In this document: positions 5,868 through 6,754 of the stretch, piece by piece
Layout: every line of letters starts with the position of its first letter
Numbering within the stretch: position 1 is the first letter of the stretch
Assembly (NCBI GenBank): GCA_003551865.1
Contig: PUNU01000125.1
Span: 1 to 6,754 of the forward strand
From: Syntrophomonadaceae bacterium
GTDB lineage: Bacteria; Bacillota_D; Dethiobacteria; DTU022
Direction: 5' to 3'
DNA length: 6,754 bases
The notes under the pieces: generated by a model
Seen by the model: the letters and a program-made list of their open reading frames with translations, nothing else
Databases searched by the model: none
What the model was told of the DNA's origin: nothing
Translations under genes and position numbers: made by a program

Positions 5868-6611
5868 TTAAAGATCCTTCCCGCTCCTCAGGGAATCAAG
5901 AGCACGTTCCATCGCTTCGTTGAAAACCCGCCCTGAAGTATGCATGATTGTATCGACCCCGTTATCGGTCTGTTCGAACTGCATCGAAGCCAGGCAGGGG
6001 TAATGAAGACACATCAAGCCCGCTTTGGGCACGGCTTCATCCGCTTTGAGGCCGATTATCCGCCGGACGGTATAACCGGACGACCCGCAAGGAGCACCGC
6101 GCAGCACGTTGGCCTCTTTAATGCGGCCCTGCTCGTCCAGCTTCAATGAAAGTTCGGGCCGGCCAAAATGGCGGGCAAACTCACTGATAACGGCAGAGGT
6201 ATAAGGCTGACGGTTGGCTTCATAGAAGCCGACCTTTTCTTCATCAAGGGAACAAAGGGGCTCGGGGAAAACAATGGTTACGCCTTTTTCGCCCAGCTCC
6301 CGGCGCAGCTGGTTGCGCAAACCCAGGGGGATCCAGGCCGAGCTGTCAATGGAGGCGATCACTCCCTCGGCCCCGCTTCTTTTTACCACCGCCGGCAAAA
6401 GCTGGGCGGCCTGGGCCGATTCCCCGAGGTGCAAAATCAAATCCGCTTCCGGGAGATCCCGGGGCAGATACTGCTCGGGCTCGTCAATAATTGCTTCTTG
6501 TATTGGAGGCACATTCCATACCGACACCTGCCAGCCTTCGGGTTTATTGGCCTCTATATTATCGGCTATGCGCTGTCCGTATGTGCCCTGGATCAAGATC
6601 AACAACTGCAT
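5868..6611 (-). CDS. DUF166 family protein
   Basis: This 247-residue soluble protein matches DUF166, a family I know mainly from methanogenic archaea and some anaerobic bacteria. Conserved features are the N-terminal strand LLILIQGTYGQRIADNI (3-19), EPLCSL (117-122) with Cys120, VLRGAPCGSSGYTVRRIIG (169-187) with Cys175, and LHYPCLASM (202-210) with Cys206. Cys201 just before it may be a fourth metal-ligand-like residue. Family records link DUF166 to an archaeal thymidylate-synthase activity, but this is weakly supported and I do not propose it as the function; the conserved cysteines suggest metal or cluster binding, or redox chemistry. Minus-strand AGAGGA lies about 10 bases upstream of the ATG. 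It is transcribed alone, towards the hydrolase, from a consensus promoter. Confidence 0.82.
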   Translation of the reverse strand: MQLLILIQGTYGQRIADNIEANKPEGWQVSVWNVPPIQEAIIDEPEQYLPRDLPEADLILHLGESAQAAQLLPAVVKRSGAEGVIASIDSSAWIPLGLRNQLRRELGEKGVTIVFPEPLCSLDEEKVGFYEANRQPYTSAVISEFARHFGRPELSLKLDEQGRIKEANVLRGAPCGSSGYTVRRIIGLKADEAVPKAGLMCLHYPCLASMQFEQTDNGVDTIMHTSGRVFNEAMERALDSLRSGKDL

Positions 6612-6649
6612 TTTTTGCTCTTCCTCTCATTTGGTTTTTTGAATTTAAC

Positions 6650-6669
6650 CCGGACGTCTTTTCGGCCGG
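6650..6669 (-). other. Hairpin in the DUF166 mRNA leader
   Basis: CCGGACG (6650-6656) pairs with CGGCCGG (6663-6669), apart from one mismatch, around a 6-base loop. It lies within the predicted leader of about 90 bases of the minus-strand gene. No T-run follows on either strand, so it is not a simple terminator. It may affect transcript stability or regulation, or be incidental. Confidence 0.35.
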
Positions 6670-6709
6670 CTTCCCGTTATCATTATGGCAGAGTTTTTTA
6701 ACTGCAATA

Positions 6710-6738
6710 ATTATAATAATACGCCCCCGCCGTGTCAA
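6710..6738 (-). promoter_or_regulatory. Consensus sigma-A promoter of the DUF166 gene
   Basis: On the minus strand, TTGACA (6738-6733) and TATAAT (6715-6710) are both exact consensus hexamers with a 17-base spacer, the ideal housekeeping promoter. The upstream half of the spacer is very G+C-rich. Transcription would start near 6703 and give a leader of about 90 bases before the ATG. Confidence 0.8.
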
Positions 6739-6754
6739 AGCAAACCCCGGCGAC

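Noticed and set aside
6168..6701. Plus-strand ORF of 177 residues opposite the DUF166 gene
   Set aside because: The minus-strand frame carries the conserved DUF166 motifs, ribosome binding site and promoter; this frame runs across that promoter region and has no family signature.
6612..6703. Short upstream ORF of about 12 codons in the DUF166 leader
   Set aside because: It has no ribosome binding site and no recognisable peptide signal; chance occurrence is likely.
1..6754. CRISPR arrays, tRNA or rRNA genes
   Set aside because: No regularly spaced repeats, cloverleaf-like segments or rRNA-like stretches were seen.

Overview
The window looks like chromosomal DNA of a strictly anaerobic Gram-positive bacterium, most likely a clostridial or Desulfotomaculum/Pelotomaculum-type member of the Bacillota. 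This is inference, based on a glycyl radical enzyme with its radical-SAM activase (an oxygen-sensitive system), strong AGGAGG-type ribosome binding sites with GTG starts, sigma-A-like promoters, a DUF166 protein (a family I know from methanogens and some anaerobic Bacillota), and a GGGGACGGTTC-type palindrome of a kind I associate with this group. No species can be named from the sequence alone.

Layout: positions 1-72 hold an imperfect palindromic repeat. Positions 73-201 hold an AT-rich promoter region with a dyad that overlaps the -35 and -10 boxes. A tight plus-strand operon follows: a glycyl radical enzyme (202-2577), its activase (2574-3497, apparently beginning at a rare ATA codon in an ATAA stop/start overlap), and an FMN-binding split-barrel (pyridoxamine-phosphate-oxidase-like) protein (3503-4234). 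An fxsA-type membrane protein (4312-4701) lies 77 bases further on and ends before a terminator-like hairpin. A leader of about 110 bases precedes a carbon-nitrogen hydrolase (4888-5862). A DUF166 gene on the minus strand (5868-6611) converges on it with only 5 bases between the stop codons, and has an exact consensus TTGACA-N17-TATAAT promoter at the right edge.

How the genes work together: the activase would use reduced iron-sulfur clusters and S-adenosylmethionine to place a radical on Gly767 of the glycyl radical enzyme, which would pass it to Cys433 for substrate hydrogen abstraction. The substrate is not identifiable. The enzyme keeps the GC-x-E signature, but at the positions that bind the diol in glycerol dehydratase it does not match, and no microcompartment genes or small decarboxylase or benzylsuccinate-synthase subunits are adjacent. 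The third gene, a flavin-fold protein, is packed as tightly as the activase and is the best clue that this is an uncharacterised pathway. The nitrilase-family hydrolase could belong to the same metabolism, but it has its own leader. FxsA and DUF166 are probably neighbours only.
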